NCBI GenBank assembly: GCA_963966185.1
Contig: CAWZYM010000388.1
Coordinates: 1-64,000 of the forward strand
DNA from: Rhabditoides inermis
Taxonomy: Eukaryota > Nematoda > Chromadorea > Rhabditida > Rhabditidae
DNA: 64,000 nucleotides
Direction: 5' to 3'
In this document: in pieces, positions 24,153 through 38,400 of the stretch
Position numbering within the stretch: position 1 is the stretch's first letter
How the letters are laid out: the number at the start of each line of letters is the position of its first letter
The notes under the pieces: generated by a model
What the model was told of the DNA's origin: nothing
The model's database searches: none
Seen by the model: the letters and a program-made list of their open reading frames with translations, nothing else
Program-made: the position numbers and the translations under genes

Positions 24153-27100
24153 TCACTCGGACTGCGATCGCAGGAAGGGTATATAGCTGCGCAGGGTGGT
24201 CTTCCGCCCCCGGCCCTGCTCCTTACTCTCCGGCGCTTGTAACACTGCAAGCTGCGAGGGAGTGAGCAGACACAGCGCCGATGCTATCGCCAAACCTGCA
24301 ATATGTTGTTGTTTTGATTATGTTTTTGTCACTTGTGCGTGGTTTGTGTTCACTCACCCGACGTTCCGTGTGGTGTGGTGTCTTTTCTACCAGTGGGCAG
24401 TCTTACTGCCACACTGTATACGCCCGCCTTGTAAGAAGAACAAGGCTCGATGGATATAGGCACCGGTAGATTCTGCAATGCATCACAATTACACGTATCG
24501 TGACTGTTGCGGTGACTCACGGTCGCAGCGGCGGCCGCCGACGGCAACTCTATCCGAATAGACGAGAACGGGCGGGAAGCCATCTGAAACACAGAGAGAC
24601 GTGAACACGTTGTGGGAAATGTGGTGATGAGTATGATTGTGACATACGTGCTCGATCTCGTCTATTCTCCGTTGGTTGCGGCGGTACACCTCGATCCGCA
24701 TCTTCACCATCCACAGCAGACCTGCCACCACCAGCAGAACGATGAAACAACTGGAACACGATCAGATGGGTTTGATTGGCGCGGTTGTGTGAGGCACTCA
24801 CGCTGCGAATATAACGAAGAACAGAACCCAGTTGATAGGAGGCGACTGGGCGAACGAGACTTGGATGGTGACAGGAGTGTTGAAGTTGTACACGTGCAAC
24901 TGAAAAGAGTGAAAAGTGTTTGTTTGCATTTCCCCCTTTTGCAAGCGTGCTTGACTCACGAAGAAGGTGGTGTTGGAGTCTGTTCCGAACGCGTATCCGG
25001 GATCGGAGGCGGTGTAGACGCGCCGGAGTCCCTTCGAGTCGCACGGCTGCTTGGCCATGAGTGGTTTGGTGGTAGAGTGGCCTTCGAAGTACTGCGATGT
25101 GAGGTGCATCTCGACGTAGGGGGTCGAGTGCGACGAGCCCTCGCACGACATCTGGAACGTCACGTCCGTGTCCTTCTGAAATAGAAAACATAAATTGATA
25201 GGTACCATTTATGTATCACGATAAGACGGTACGCACCTTATAGGGAACACTGTACAGGTAGATCTCGGTCGCATAGCGGTCGCTCGTCTCGCTCGCGTCG
25301 TTTTTCAACTTGAATGTGAAAATGAAATCCACCGTCAGCTCATCTGAAAAAAATGTGTCTAATTGATTTTTATCACTTCTATATAAATGAATTCATTGCG
25401 TATGTTGCACTCACAGAAGCATGGTTTGCCAGTGGCGGGATCTCCGCGAACAGGCACGTACTTGTTGTCGCACTTGTCGCAGTTGTGGCCTGCAATGTTT
25501 AAATGCGTTCAGTTGTGGTGTCGGACTGTCTAGCGTGCACGTCTTTTCTCTCGCCTACTCACCGCTCACTCCTTTGGTGGAGCAGTGGCATTTGCCGCTG
25601 TCCGGATCGCACGTTGTTGCTTGACCGTTGCACTTGCATGCTGAAATATACAAGTAAATTTTCAAAAAAATCAGATTCACTTTTATTCCTTTGGTATGAA
25701 CTTTGTGGCTTTGTCATACAATACTCACGCTGGCACACGCCTCCGTTCTTGCTCTCCCCGAAGAATCCGGGCGCGCACTTCTCGCAGTGCTTGGAGGTGG
25801 TGTTGTGCAGGCACGCCTCGCACTGGTTCGTGCCGGGCGCGCACTTGGAGTGCCCGTTGCACTGGCACGGCGGGTTGCCCGTGAAGTACCAGTGCTCCTC
25901 GGCGTATCCGGCCGGCGCCTCCACGGGGCCGCTGTCCGTGCCCCGGATGCACTGTCCGAGACCCGTGCCCGATCCGTCGTCCAGCCAGCCACAGCCGGGA
26001 GACAGCTGGCACTCGGCGCACGTCGGGTGGTCCGTGCACGTCGCAGATTCTGAACAGGCGATAGAGGAGGGAGTGAGCACACAAGAGATGCGAACTCACC
26101 CATCTGACAGGCCTTCGGATTGCGGGCGGCATTGTCGGTGATCCACGAGTGGCACTGTCCATACGCGAACGAGAGAGTGTACGCCTCCATGTTGATGCAC
26201 CTGACAAACAAAACTTGGTAATCTCACCATGACATGAGTAATATGTTGTGATAAAGTTGTTTAATTTGTTTGTAGTGAGTTGTATCTTATGTTTCAATGT
26301 GCTGACCTCTCTGCGGAAGGGCACCACATGCATCTGCTGTTCTTGATGCACTGTCCACACGTGTCGATGGCGGAACAGGGAAGCGGGCACACAGTGAGGT
26401 TCGTGCCCGTCGGAAGCACCTGCAATCAGTCACATAGACAACAGTGAGCCTAGTGAACACGTACCGGTGGAGTGAGTCTGCGGAGTGCAGGCGCGCGCTC
26501 CTGCTCCCTCTGCTGCATTTCAGTGAGCAGAATCGCTGAAATGAAAAATGTAAACTTTGTAAACTTGCTTACAACACCCACCCTCTTCCTGCAGACTGAT
26601 ACAGGTGTACTTGTTGTCGACGACGAACCAGTTGCAGTGCGGGAGGAGCTTGCACGCGTGGCAGCTGATGGCCATGTGGCAGGGTCGGGGCGAGGGCGCG
26701 GCGCGCGGGGAAGCACACTTCTCCCACGTCGTCACCATCACCTGTCCGTCGACACAGTCGGCGTCGCTGGGCAGGCACTGCTCGCCGCTCGAGCACCAGC
26801 CGCAGCCGGCCCGCGCCGCGCACGACACGCAGTCGCACTGCTCCTCGCACCCCGCCAGCAGCTGCCCGTCCCTCCGCGTCGGACACTCCGCCGCGCCCTT
26901 CGGCGTCTCGTTCTTGACGAAAGAGAGGAACGCCTGCTTCACGCTGCTCGCAGTGTCCAACTTGATGCAGCTGCGTTCGGAGAACACGCACTTGACTCCG
27001 TCCGTCATCTCGCGGCACTCCTCCGGGCGGGAAGACGCAGAGCACACGGCTGCAAGGAGCACTTCGTAGAACGGAACTACTCTGTGGACGCGTGTCAATC

Positions 27101-29951
27101 CATTAATACTGTATTCAGAACTATGAAGTAACGTCAAACGTGGGCTCACCTGGGGAGAATCGGAGCACATCGTTGAGCATCTGTCCGTTGTACCCGCCCC
27201 ACACAAACAGCTCATTGTCTGTCGCCACTGACACGTGACCGTACCTGAAGGAAAATGAATATAGCTCACGAATTCAGGTAATGCATCTCATTTTCATTGT
27301 ATTTGTATCAAATGGTTCATTATCCCACCTCTCTAACTCTGGAATCGACGAGGAGAGGTTGTACCACTGCTTGCACGCTGGAAGATAGATGATATATTTC
27401 GCCACGAACTGTCTATTCATACCTATATCATATGCGAATACGTGGCGGGAGAAACAGTCGGTCGTTCGGGAGACGTCGCTAGCGTTGTGACCGCTTCCGC
27501 CTAGATCGTTAGCGATGTACACAAGATTTCTAACTTCGTGTATTTCGTTGCAACAACTTTACTGACGTCATTTGTGTTCTTCCTTTTTTAATTACAACTC
27601 AAGTGTGTGTTGTGTATTGCTCACCAGTTGTGATGAATAGTCCGTTGAGCATGACAGCAGAGTGTAGGAACACGCGGTGACCCGACGGCCGCAGGTTCGT
27701 CCTATCATTTTTTTAATATGTTATCTTTTTATACATACTTTTATGTGCGTAGTATATTTGTGCATGTTCACGCCATCAGGTCCCCCTCCCCCAACGTATC
27801 GTCTTCATTATTACGAACAATATGTTTAGTTCGTCGGGGTCGCTGAGTGAGTGAAGTTGCGGTCAGTCTCTTCGAAACACCCCCGAATGCCTGCGAAACA
27901 CTTCGGAATTGCCTTTCGAATCGCCCTCGGAACACTCCCGAATTGCCTTCGGAATACTCCCGAACACTCCCGAACACTTCGGAATGCCTTGCGATCCCTT
28001 CGCAACACTTCGGAATCGATTCCGAAGAGACTGACCGCACCTTGATAGAGTACTGATGCACTATCTGTGCGACACGAAAAAGAATGAGAGAGAGAGAGGG
28101 TGAGAGAGGGTGAGAGAGGGGGAGAGAGGGGGGGAGAGAGGGGGGGGGGGAGATGAGTAGTACATGTTAGAAGCATATTGTTCGTTGAATTAGACATGTC
28201 TAGACAGGCTTTGTAAGTGGCAGTGCCACATCATTTGATCTGTCTGCCGAGGAGCAGAGTAGTGAATAAGTGATATGAAAGAGAGCAGACGGATATTCAT
28301 GAAAAGAGAATAAAAAACAAAGACCATGACTTGACAAGGGACTCAGAGAACAGTGCATATTACTAACCACTTCTCCTCTTTGATGTCATACTGCATGAGA
28401 CTGTCGGTGAGATTGCTCGACTGGAGAGTCGACAACGACGCGCCTGCCAGATACGGATAAACAAGACAGGAGTGGGCGCGCTCACCTCCATAGACCAGCA
28501 CGGCAGGTCCCTTCTCGGTGGGAATGACGGCACTCGCGTGTCGGTACCGACCGTGCACGTGGTCCTTCGATCCCCCGAACCGCCACTGTTGTGTCACTGA
28601 AAACGAAGGCGTAATTCAGGTTATAAGAGTAAATGACGCACCAAAGTCGAAGATCTGTACTTGGTATACGAATCCGAGCTGGTCGCTGTATCCGAAGAAC
28701 ACGTACATCTCGTTGTCGACGACGTGCGCCGAATGACCGGACACGGCGAGCGGAGCAGACTGCAACACGTCATACAACAGTCGCCACACACAGACTCACG
28801 TTGAGGTTGTCGTTGTCTGGGCTCTCGAGCTGCCACTTGCGGAAGACGAGGTCGAACGACCACAGCTCAGACGACATGTTCCCGCCCTCCACCACTCCAC
28901 CGAACATGAACAGATGACCCTGCGAATGGAGATAATACGTTAACAGAAGACGCTCTCACCCACCTTATACTTGACGAGTGTATGGTCGAATCGGTTGGGC
29001 GGAGCGGTCCCCTCGACGGCTATGGTGGTCCAAGTGGAGGATGTGGTGTTGAATGCCACCACTCCGCCCGGGTTAGACGTGCCAGAGAACTGCTCGCCGC
29101 CTGCAAACCCCACCAGTAAGAGTGCACGACGTCAGTTCGTCACTCACCGATGCTCCATATGACGTCGTCTATGATGACTGCTGCGTGGCTGGCGCGTCCG
29201 GCCGGAGCCGCGCCCTTCACGCGAACCTCGTCCCATACCGAAGAAGACGTCAGAGACTCGCACAACGCGCCTGTAGTAATCTGTTTAGCTCATCGATCAT
29301 AAATTACTCTGATATCTCACGCATTTATTGAACATTCGCGGCATGTGCCAGTCTCGCTACTTTTTAGCAATGTTTGAAATGGGAATAGTCAAAATATAAG
29401 AATGAGGAAAGTACCGTGTGAGTGGAGGTTACACTCGCACTGGTTGTCCTTGCACCGTCCTCCATTCAGACACGGGCCGGGCTCGCCTTCATCACTCTGA
29501 AACGACATACTACGATGATACATGATGACGCATACCGGTAGCGGGAGATAACACGGTGTGAATAAGACCGTCCAGATAAGGATGATACTTTACACGATTA
29601 AACGGTGCGCTACGATAGGAAATTACTGACTGGAGTGCAGCGTTGCACGTCGCACGTGCTGCCGGACCAGCCGTCGTCGCACACGCATCCAGATGACGTG
29701 CACTTGCCATGGTGAGAGCAATTGTAGGCACAACTGAAACACTTCGTTACACCCCTCAGTCCGTATGTTATTCAAACATCAGTATGCACTTCAATGAGGA
29801 AGCAAACTGAAAGATAGCTTGCGTGTAGACCTGTATGAAATATTCTCATTCTTGCGAATGGAAGTACGGTACGCGCTACTTTCATATGGTGGGGAAATGA
29901 AGGGGAAATGAGAGCGTGTTGCGTAAGCGATTGAAGAAGTGAGAGAGCTGT

Positions 29952-29992
<41 letters not shown>

Positions 29993-31246
29993 GAGGGTGA
30001 GAGAGAGAGAATGATCACTGTGTTCAGTGGCGGAAGTGGAACTAATTTAGAATTCCCTTAATACAGCGAATCGAAGAACACGAAAAACATGAGGTCTAAG
30101 CGGAACAAGGCCACACAAACAGGGAAACGAAACCAACACAAACGTAAAAAAAACTGGAAATTGTAATAATACGCACCTCCCAAACTCGTAAGTGATATTG
30201 AATCCTGGCATATTCATGGCTAGATCAGAGAAGAAGTAGACAAACGCCTTGCCGGATTTCGCCTGCACTTCGACTGACGACAGATTGCCGCTTCAATGGA
30301 TAACATGAATGACAGAAGGCACGTGAATGGAACAGGGACACACGCACCAGAACGCGCCGAGCTGCTGTCCGTAGACGCCGTCTCCATCGTAGATGTACAC
30401 GTAGTCCCACCCGCATTCTGTCGCAAAGTTGTCCAGACGAAGCGTCAAAGGACCCGTGTGCTGAACGCAGACGATGCAACAATGAGATAACCGGTTGAAC
30501 TTTTCATTGTGGACAGGTGACGTAGAGATGAAAACAAGATGAAAATCATACCTTTTCACTAGCGATAATCCATGTGCATTTACTGGATGACGCATAGTTG
30601 AGTGGACCGTCGGTGAGACTTGAGCTGTTCTCCGACAACCTGCAACGAATTTGTGCACCTATATCCAACCCAGAGCATTTGAATTGCTTGCACCTCTAGT
30701 GTCGCCCCTTTCGGTGAGCTAGCGGAATGTTAGCGTGTGTGTGTGTGTCAAAACTGGAAAAAGCGGGGCTTGCGGCGGCGGCCGGGGGAGAGAAAGAGAC
30801 ACACTCGATGGATTAGGCATTGTGACAGGCGGCGACGACAAGTGACTAATATGATACGTGAGAAGTTCAATCCATCCTATCTTGTTCTCGAGAACTGGTA
30901 GCATACGTTATCGCGCCCCAAAGTCATCAAAATCGTGATGTACACACTTAGAACAATAAATAAAAAACTGGAATGATGAAACCTTACTTGACTCGTCCGT
31001 GGCAGTGGTCGCACTGGGGGCCGATCCAGCCAGGCGCACACACACACGTGCCATTCAGACACACGCCGTTGAAGCAGTGACGCTCGCACGTCACCGACAA
31101 CGCCTGCACGGTGTACAGTTGATAGGACAATGTGACATGAATGAAAGATGTTGGCGCCTCACCTTCTCTATGTCGAAACTGGCGGCGGCGAGGTGTATCA
31201 AGACTACTGCAACGGCCGCCCACCAGATCACTCCGCGAGAAATCAT
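24153..31246 (-). CDS. ATRN: Attractin-like single-pass membrane protein
   Basis: Thirty-one exons with consistent phases give 1251 aa. Exons: 31246-31173 is not used as the first end; exon 1 is 31246-31163, then 31103-30988, 30639-30552, 30460-30348, 30290-30177, 29733-29631, 29496-29415, 29270-29148 and onward, ending 24583-24521, 24472-24358, 24295-24153. Order: signal peptide (1-23), EGF (~33-64), CUB (~67-172), EGF modules (~173-240), six kelch repeats (~245-560), cysteine-rich PSI modules (~562-815), laminin-type EGF (~850-970), membrane-proximal region, one TM (~1100-1124), and a tail with MASRPF and GLAIASAL as in attractins. In mammals MASRPF recruits the MGRN1 ubiquitin ligase. No C-type lectin domain is obvious, unlike mammalian attractin. 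The start lies 17 bp behind a GTGTTTCAG acceptor, compatible with trans-splicing. The family link is secure; receptor partners here are unknown. Confidence 0.93.
27858..28039. mobile_element. 182-bp TIR element in attractin intron 13
   Basis: Perfect 17-bp terminal inverted repeats TGCGGTCAGTCTCTTCG. The interior consists of about ten degenerate copies of a module close to CGGAACACTCCCGAATGCC, many of which are palindromic (TTCGGAA, TTCGAA, TTCCGAA). It is non-autonomous and non-coding. Mobility is inferred from the TIRs; no target duplication is clear. Confidence 0.75.
28083..28153. repeat. (GA)n / poly-G tract in attractin intron 13
   Basis: GAGAG and GGGA repeats on the plus strand ending in about ten consecutive G. 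On the transcribed strand it is a pyrimidine tract within a 666-bp intron, the longest but one of the gene. Confidence 0.85.
29950..30011. repeat. (GA)n microsatellite in attractin intron 5
   Basis: A dinucleotide GA run with GACA interruptions on the plus strand, inside the intron between the second CUB exon and the following EGF exon. Confidence 0.85.
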
Positions 31247-31646
31247 CGACACATCCGAGACTGAAACACGGAATACGTGGGCTATGAACAATCCGCTTAG
31301 AAGACGACGATGAATCACTTCGGAACACAGATCACAGACATCCGCGCGTATATCCGACGTATGATGTGAAATTCACGATGTGACAAGCTGGGAGCTCGTA
31401 CCAATTATGCGATGCATCAGCGATGCAATTACAGAAAAAAACAGTGGACGTAATTCCGTATGCGATACAGTACATCATCGGTAGATGGAACGCGACGCGT
31501 AAAAAGGCAATGGCGCAACACGGAAACGAGTCGATCGATGTGGATCGATTGACAGTTAGTTCCTTCCTTCATTCTCCTCGGTCTCGCCTCACACACATAC
31601 ACACGCACGCAGCCCGAGGCGAGGCGACCCCAACAATTACTCTCTC

Positions 31647-31677
<31 letters not shown>

Positions 31678-34600
31678 CTCTCTCTCATCTCTTTTCTCCC
31701 AATACCCGCGACCGACCGCATATGCACGCAGATGCTAGTACAAGGTCGCCCCATCGATCCCAAAAGTCTTCACCACCTTATGGTGACAGTTTGCATCTTT
31801 ACACAAAGATAACTAAGTTCACTAGAGAAAGATCTAGGCGTATAGAATACTGTTTTCATTTCGGCACAATTTCCTGCGAGTGGCAGAAGTTAACCAGCAA
31901 GAGAGCCACTTCGAAGAAAGACGCTGGATCATGTGCGAAAAATATGAACGTCAGATAAAATTCGGCAATGTCGATATACTGTATGTTCAAAATCCACGAT
32001 ATTATTCACAGAGAAACACTGAACTGATTTCGAATATAATATATCCCTTATCATTCCATCACATGCTTTACCGGGTGTTAAAAATGTGATAAAATCCATA
32101 AGAACCCTGGCTTAGCGTTATCAGAGAGTTGATTATGCGTGCGAAAATTTACGGCCAAGCAAAACACCTGAAAAATAAAATCACGCATTTTCGATCACTT
32201 GCAATTTAAATAAATTAGAATACAGTTTTTTTGAAAAGGAGCAGCTGATTCACAGCTGATCGGATCGAGGCGAGGTGCGAAGGCGGTGGCGAGCAATGTC
32301 GATCGATGGATCAAGTGAGAGAGAAGAGAGAAATAGAGAGACGCGGCGGGAAAGAGAGAACGAGGACGACCGCGACGCGGGCAGCCACGCGGCGCGGTCG
32401 CGGTCAAACTCGATAACAGCCTCGAGTAGCCAGATGAAAAAGGCCGCGGGCGAGAGAGTAGTGAGAGAGGCGTGAGTGAGGGAAGTAGAGAGAGAGCGAG
32501 AGAGGACTGATTAGAGAGAGAGAGAGAGAGAGAGAGAGAGGTGCGAGTGAGGCGATCCTATCCGCACAGTACCCTATTTGAATGCAGATAACGTCGCAGA
32601 AGAATGTAAAAACAATAAGAGGCTAATAGTAAATGTGTTAAAAAATATACTTAGGGTCAATAAGTAGGGTCAATAAATAAACTAAATAATTTTATGTTCA
32701 TTTGTTACGACACATATTTTTCCCATGAATCCTCTCTCTTCCATTTCAAGTCTTAAGATTCGTCACTTTTCAAATCCGCTTATCACCATTCAAATGGCTT
32801 ATACTTCTTGAACACAGCAATTACAAATAATAAATCAACTGCACTATGTGCATAGTATCTAAATAATATCTAAACAACTATACGCGATGTATTTTATCTG
32901 TAGGAGGAGCTGTGGAGTGGTATTAGTCGATACGAAAACGTGCTGATCGCTAAATTGATGAACTGAAATGAGTACTTGAATTTAGTATTCATTATGGGAC
33001 AACCGGCCGGGTCGGGCGATCGTCGCTCCCTCTTGTCACTTTTTACGCATCCGGGAGCTATGTACGATCAGCGTCGTCGACTGCTTGTCTTATGTCAAGC
33101 ATCAAGCAGATTCAAATCTCAGGGTCAGAAACAGCCTCAGATTTCCATCAGAAGGTCAAAAAGCGATTTTTTTGATCATATTTTCCTCTTATTTTGCTTC
33201 AGATTGTTTATCCAGACTCCGAAATAGGTTCTGATTGTTGCAACTGATTTGTCCAAATATTTTCTTGAAATTGGGGACATGATAACTTTCGACTGAAAAC
33301 AACAATCTGACTCTTTCTGTGGCAGGATCTGACTCTTCCTCTTTCTGTGGCAGACTGTGGCAAAATTCGAGGCAAATCTGACCCATCGGAATCTCTCTGA
33401 CCCTCCGGTACAAAAGGTGCATACTGGTCTCTTTACATGCGCATCCGTATATGTCAAGCCCTTTCATCAACAGTCCAGCCCCCCTGAGTTCCGAAAAAGG
33501 GAGCGGAAGAGAGAGAGATGGAGTATGTGTGTGGGGGCATAATTCGAGCACACATTCCGAAGCCTCCCACTAGAATGCGCATTTCTATATTTGCTGACGT
33601 CGCTTAGGGGAGGAAGTCTTCTCATCTCGCCTTGAAAACAGAGCTGCCATTTCTCCTCGTCTTTTACTCACTATCGGCATAGAGCAGCATCCCGTTCGAA
33701 TACTACTCCTAGATCTTTTTCAAACCCAACATATAATCGGTTGGTAGTTCTAGGTAGGCGGGGAGAAAATCACAGCCCCGCCTGCAATCCCCCTTCTCCT
33801 TCGGACGATCCTCATTCTCATGCAGGCCCACTCACTCACCGACCTTCTCTCTCCCTCTCTCTCTGTTCTTCTCTCTCTTCCCTCTCTCCCTCTTTTGCTG
33901 AATATCTTCATTTGTATAATGCCGTATCTAGCTGAATCGTGAGTTGACAGGTAAAGGAAAGTCCACTTGCCTCCTCAGAGACCTCACTGCCGAGAAAACA
34001 CACCTCTCATCTACCGTATGCGCTCACTTTTCGAGCTAAAAGAGCATGTGTCTAGACGATCTGACCGACTCTCGCGCTATTCTATTTCTGTGCACGTGAA
34101 TCTGCGGTGGTTGTGAGTTGCGATGTGACGTCGCGGCTAGTACAGTAGTCGGAGAGGGAGGAATCTGCATTCGTTGCGCATCACAACATTAGCCACAGCG
34201 TAGTAGTTCGTACATTTTAATGCGAATTGGTGTAGACAGCGCGTGTTGGTGGCATGTCGTCATGTCGACCACTCACCCCTTCTTCCGTCTCACTCATCCC
34301 TGTCCAGTGCCTTCCCCCTCTCACCACTTATAATATGTGTGCAGGTGTGGAGAAGTGGTGTGGTGGCTAATGCGCATCCTGCCGTCACTCGGTCTCGTCG
34401 AGGCTCGCCTTATCACATGAGTGGTCTCAGCTGGAGGATAGAATCGGAGCGGCCAATTAGACATCATCTTCTTGCCTTCTCTTCCTCCTCTTCTCCCCTT
34501 CTCTCTCTCTGCCGCCTGCCCCGCCCCTCTGAGATACAGCACGCATACTACCATATCATATATTGTAGCAACACAGAGGGAAGAGGAGCAGCCGACGACG

Positions 34601-35132
34601 ACGACACAACACCCCTATCACCGAGGCTCTGCCCCTCCTTCCTCTCTCTCTACTCGGGCGATTCTCTGCTCAACGCACCAATCTCTTCCCCCATTTGCAA
34701 GGGAGAGCAAGTATTTGTACCAGTGATGTCAGCTGGCTGTCTTCTTATGCTGCCAGTCTCTGCCCGCACTCGCCACTTCCTTACATTCTCACTCAATTGT
34801 TTTGCCCTTTGTTTCGTTCAAGCGTTTTACGTGTCTTTCTATTTCTCATTCCAATTCCATCTGCTCTAGAACACAAAATGATCTTTCGATAGTGGACACT
34901 ACATATTGTGTTATGCAGTCATGTTTCGAGCTTTGTCTTGGTCTTTCGTCATAGCCTGCTTGTCGATTCACTTCCGGGCCAGACAGCGAGTGTCTACAGT
35001 ACACGCACCACTCTCATTCCCAATGCGGATATTATAAATGCACATACATATCAAATCAGATTGTAGAAACTGCAGTATATTTTGCGGGCAGGTGGAAGTG
35101 CCGTCACTCTGGTCTCGCGGCCGCTCCTTCCA

Positions 35133-35172
<40 letters not shown>

Positions 35173-35491
35173 TCTCTCTCTCTCCTTACTCGCACAACCT
35201 ATGAGTCGACTCATTGCGCCGCCGTGTATGGCTAGTGAATGGGGTGAATGGGCTGCTTCCTGATTGTGTTGTGATCGCCGTGTCTTTGCTGGCGTCCACT
35301 CAAACTCGCACTATTACTTACATCCACACGTTTTTTTTATACTGTTCCTTCCGTGTATATACTCCCGTGTTAGTGAGGGTTTAAGGTCTAAGCGCTATCA
35401 GGCTAAGATTCGCTGTTAACTGTTATTTCGAGTCGCCGCTCAATTATCTTATGATGTCACTGTGCTCACACGGAATAGCACTTCAGATCGT
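31247..35491. other. Shared 5' region between divergent attractin and IL-17-like genes
   Basis: No convincing coding exon was found on either strand. It contains CT runs at about 31637-31688 and 35133-35186 and GA runs at about 32300-32350 and 32513-32540. Open frames of up to 208 codons (such as at 34243) are low-complexity and show no family resemblance. Upstream non-coding exons or enhancers of either neighbour could lie here but cannot be placed. Confidence 0.5.
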
Positions 35492-38400
35492 ATGTTGGAA
35501 CGACGAGAATGGAGCAGTCGGATCACTGTTCCAGTCCTCTTCTTCTTCCACATGTTGCACACAGTTCAGTGAGTATACACTCTCCCCATGTGTCTCTCTT
35601 CTCTGTACTCGTCCTCACACACCGCTTCAGGTCGCAGAGGCATCGACGGGAATTGATATCGGAAGAGGAGTGCTTTCACAGATACACCGAAGGCGACCAG
35701 CCTCACAGGTGCGTCTTCCGCCCCCGCATCGCCCTTGTCTCACTCCTCGAATTACTATGCGCGTCGAATAGCCGATGACTGGGCTCGATTTGCATTTTTG
35801 TGTCTACGGGACATGATGACTAAACGTCTACTCACCCTCGTTTTTCTCACCTCTTCACGTTTTTCATCGTGCCACCGACCATAAATACTTAAAGGATAAG
35901 AGTCACAAATTCACCTGTTTTCTCCCTCCCTCAATTTCTCTTTTCGCGGTGTGCATTTCGCTTATTCATCTCATCTCGCATTTCGGGGAATGACTGAAAT
36001 ACACCCTGGAATTGGAAGAGCAAGTGGAGATGGGAGAGAGAAGAGGGGGGACACGTATTGTGCACGGAGTGTGGTGTGAAAGGTGGATAATAATATTTAT
36101 TACCGTGTATACTATATAGAAGAACACAGGACAAACACATAAATAGAGTGAATACGGCAAGCGTGATTGGAAAATAAATAAACACAAAAATAGGATGAAA
36201 AACAGATAACACAGGTTCCCAAATGAGCACTCATCTAATTTTGGACGGAGGGAACAAATGGGGGTTATCCAGGAGGTACGATTTCACTGTTTGATGTTTC
36301 GCTGGATAAGACGGAAGATGTGTTGCAGGACGCTCGCCGAATGGCTGCACAGGAAGAATGCCTCACACTACAGCCCCATCGCTCCCTCATACCAACAAGC
36401 ACTTCTCAAACTAGAGGTGCGCTTCCTTTCCTCTCCTCATTCACAAATTCACGGACTTGACCTAATGTTCTGAACTGGTCACTTGAAATATACTATAGCT
36501 CCTTGCATACTAATATCATTCGATTAGTTTCAAGTAGGAGGCATATGTGTGGAACGGATGGGACGCCAGCCGATCAGATCGCGTCGGCATTTCGTGTGAC
36601 CTTCTCCGAGCAGTGTCGTAGGCGTGCTCAAATCTCGAGAGATGTACGCACAGCGATCCATCTGTGTCTCTTCTCTCTCCTTCGTTCCAAATATAACGCC
36701 GCACGCACAATATTCTGGCTAAACTAATGAGTCTAATGCGAGTAATTGTCGAAATGTCGGGTTGTGATTGGAAAGGGTGTATATGGTTGGGGGAAGGGGG
36801 AGGAGGAAGGGAGGGAGCAGATGGTGTGGCGCCTTCCAACCGCGCCCCGCCACAACTCTCATTCGATTAGCATGCCGCTTATGAAAGAAGGCGGAAATAT
36901 AGAAGCGATGAGCTGGCTCGCGATCAAGCTCCACTGCACTCTCCACTCATCCTCATCCACTCAGTAGTGGCTAACATGTTTCCGAGAATCAGCCCCGCCG
37001 TCTCTCGCCTCGCATCAGCGAGACGTGAGCGGCGATGAAAACAGGGTTCACATGCATAAACTGCCGCCGACCACTTCCGGTCGCTGATAACTTGACAACA
37101 TATGTGTGGGCACATTTTTTTCTTTCCAGCTTGGTGGCTTGAAACATGGTCAGCAAATCACGACGTCGTCAACTTCATGCAACAGCAAGAAGCTGCCGGT
37201 GAGACACTTCTTTCGCCTCCCCTTCTCTCTCTATCTATCGCTCTCTCACTCACTCACTCTCTCATTCTCTCTCTCCACTGATCCCTATCTTTTCATACAC
37301 CACCATAACATCATTCTACGATCACATAATGTTTATAATATATGTTCCATTTCAGATTATCAGCCCCGAAACGCCGCTGCGCGAGCGGGCGCTTTGTAAA
37401 TTCGAATACATTTTGAACTATAATCCGCAGGTGAGTTAGTGTGTGAACAAGATTTCCCTATCACGCAATTTCTCAATTAAAATCCCATGAATCATATGAA
37501 ATAAGATAATACAAACTAAAAATGAAAATGCAGGCATAGCGTAGTACGTAGTTTCTTGGTGGATCTCGTATTTCACATGCCTACTTGCAGCGGATACCGG
37601 CTGCGTTGACGGAGGTTCGATGTAGCTGCTCGCGGCCCAACTCGCGACTCGTAGGAAAGAAGATATTCGAGTGCGAACCTCTTCGCTACCAGGTACCACT
37701 ACACTACTAGTTCAATGTCTTTTGTTAACTTTATCTTCGCCCATTTACTTTTGTGATAACTACTACATCAAGGAATTCAGTTGTTCCCAGATTCTATGGC
37801 TGTTTCAAACTGTTGATATATGTGAATTTTGTTTCAAAATGTTAACCCATGTTAATTTTGTTCAAAAATGTTAACATCAAAATGTTGTCAGGACCTTTTG
37901 AAGGTTTTATATGTTATATTAGCTCCCTTCTCGAATGTTTTAAATGTTGCGTTCTCTTTACACATGCACATACATGAGAACTGTAACTTAGTTAGTTCAA
38001 CTTGGTTAGCACTCTTGAAAGCGGTAGCTTGTGATTGTTATTGTTAGCTGGGCGAAAGTACGCAACAACTGATCGCTATTATAGTGATTTCTCACACAAC
38101 GAACATGAAAATTACTTGCAAAAGTTGTTATATATGACAAATTATTGTAATCTTTAACAGACATCAGACTATCAAAGCCAGCGACTGCTATTTGACTAAA
38201 GGGATGAGGGTTGTTTAAAACAGGAACGCAACTTGTTTCACCGCCTAATCCATAGCAAACACAAAACTCCAGTTTTCAGGTGCGAGTGTTGCTTTTCGAT
38301 GAGCGGTGTCAGAGCTACCGGGAACACACTGAGACGATCGCACTCGCCTGCATACCTGTCATACAGGTAAGCACTTCACACCTCTCACTCTATTCCCTTA

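Noticed and set aside
24550..25191. 213-codon minus-strand frame overlapping the attractin 3' half
   Set aside because: It is out of frame with the attractin exons and crosses their introns.
34243..34869. 208-codon plus-strand frame upstream of the IL-17-like gene
   Set aside because: Low-complexity Ser/Leu/Pro with no domain; no splice context linking it to the downstream gene.
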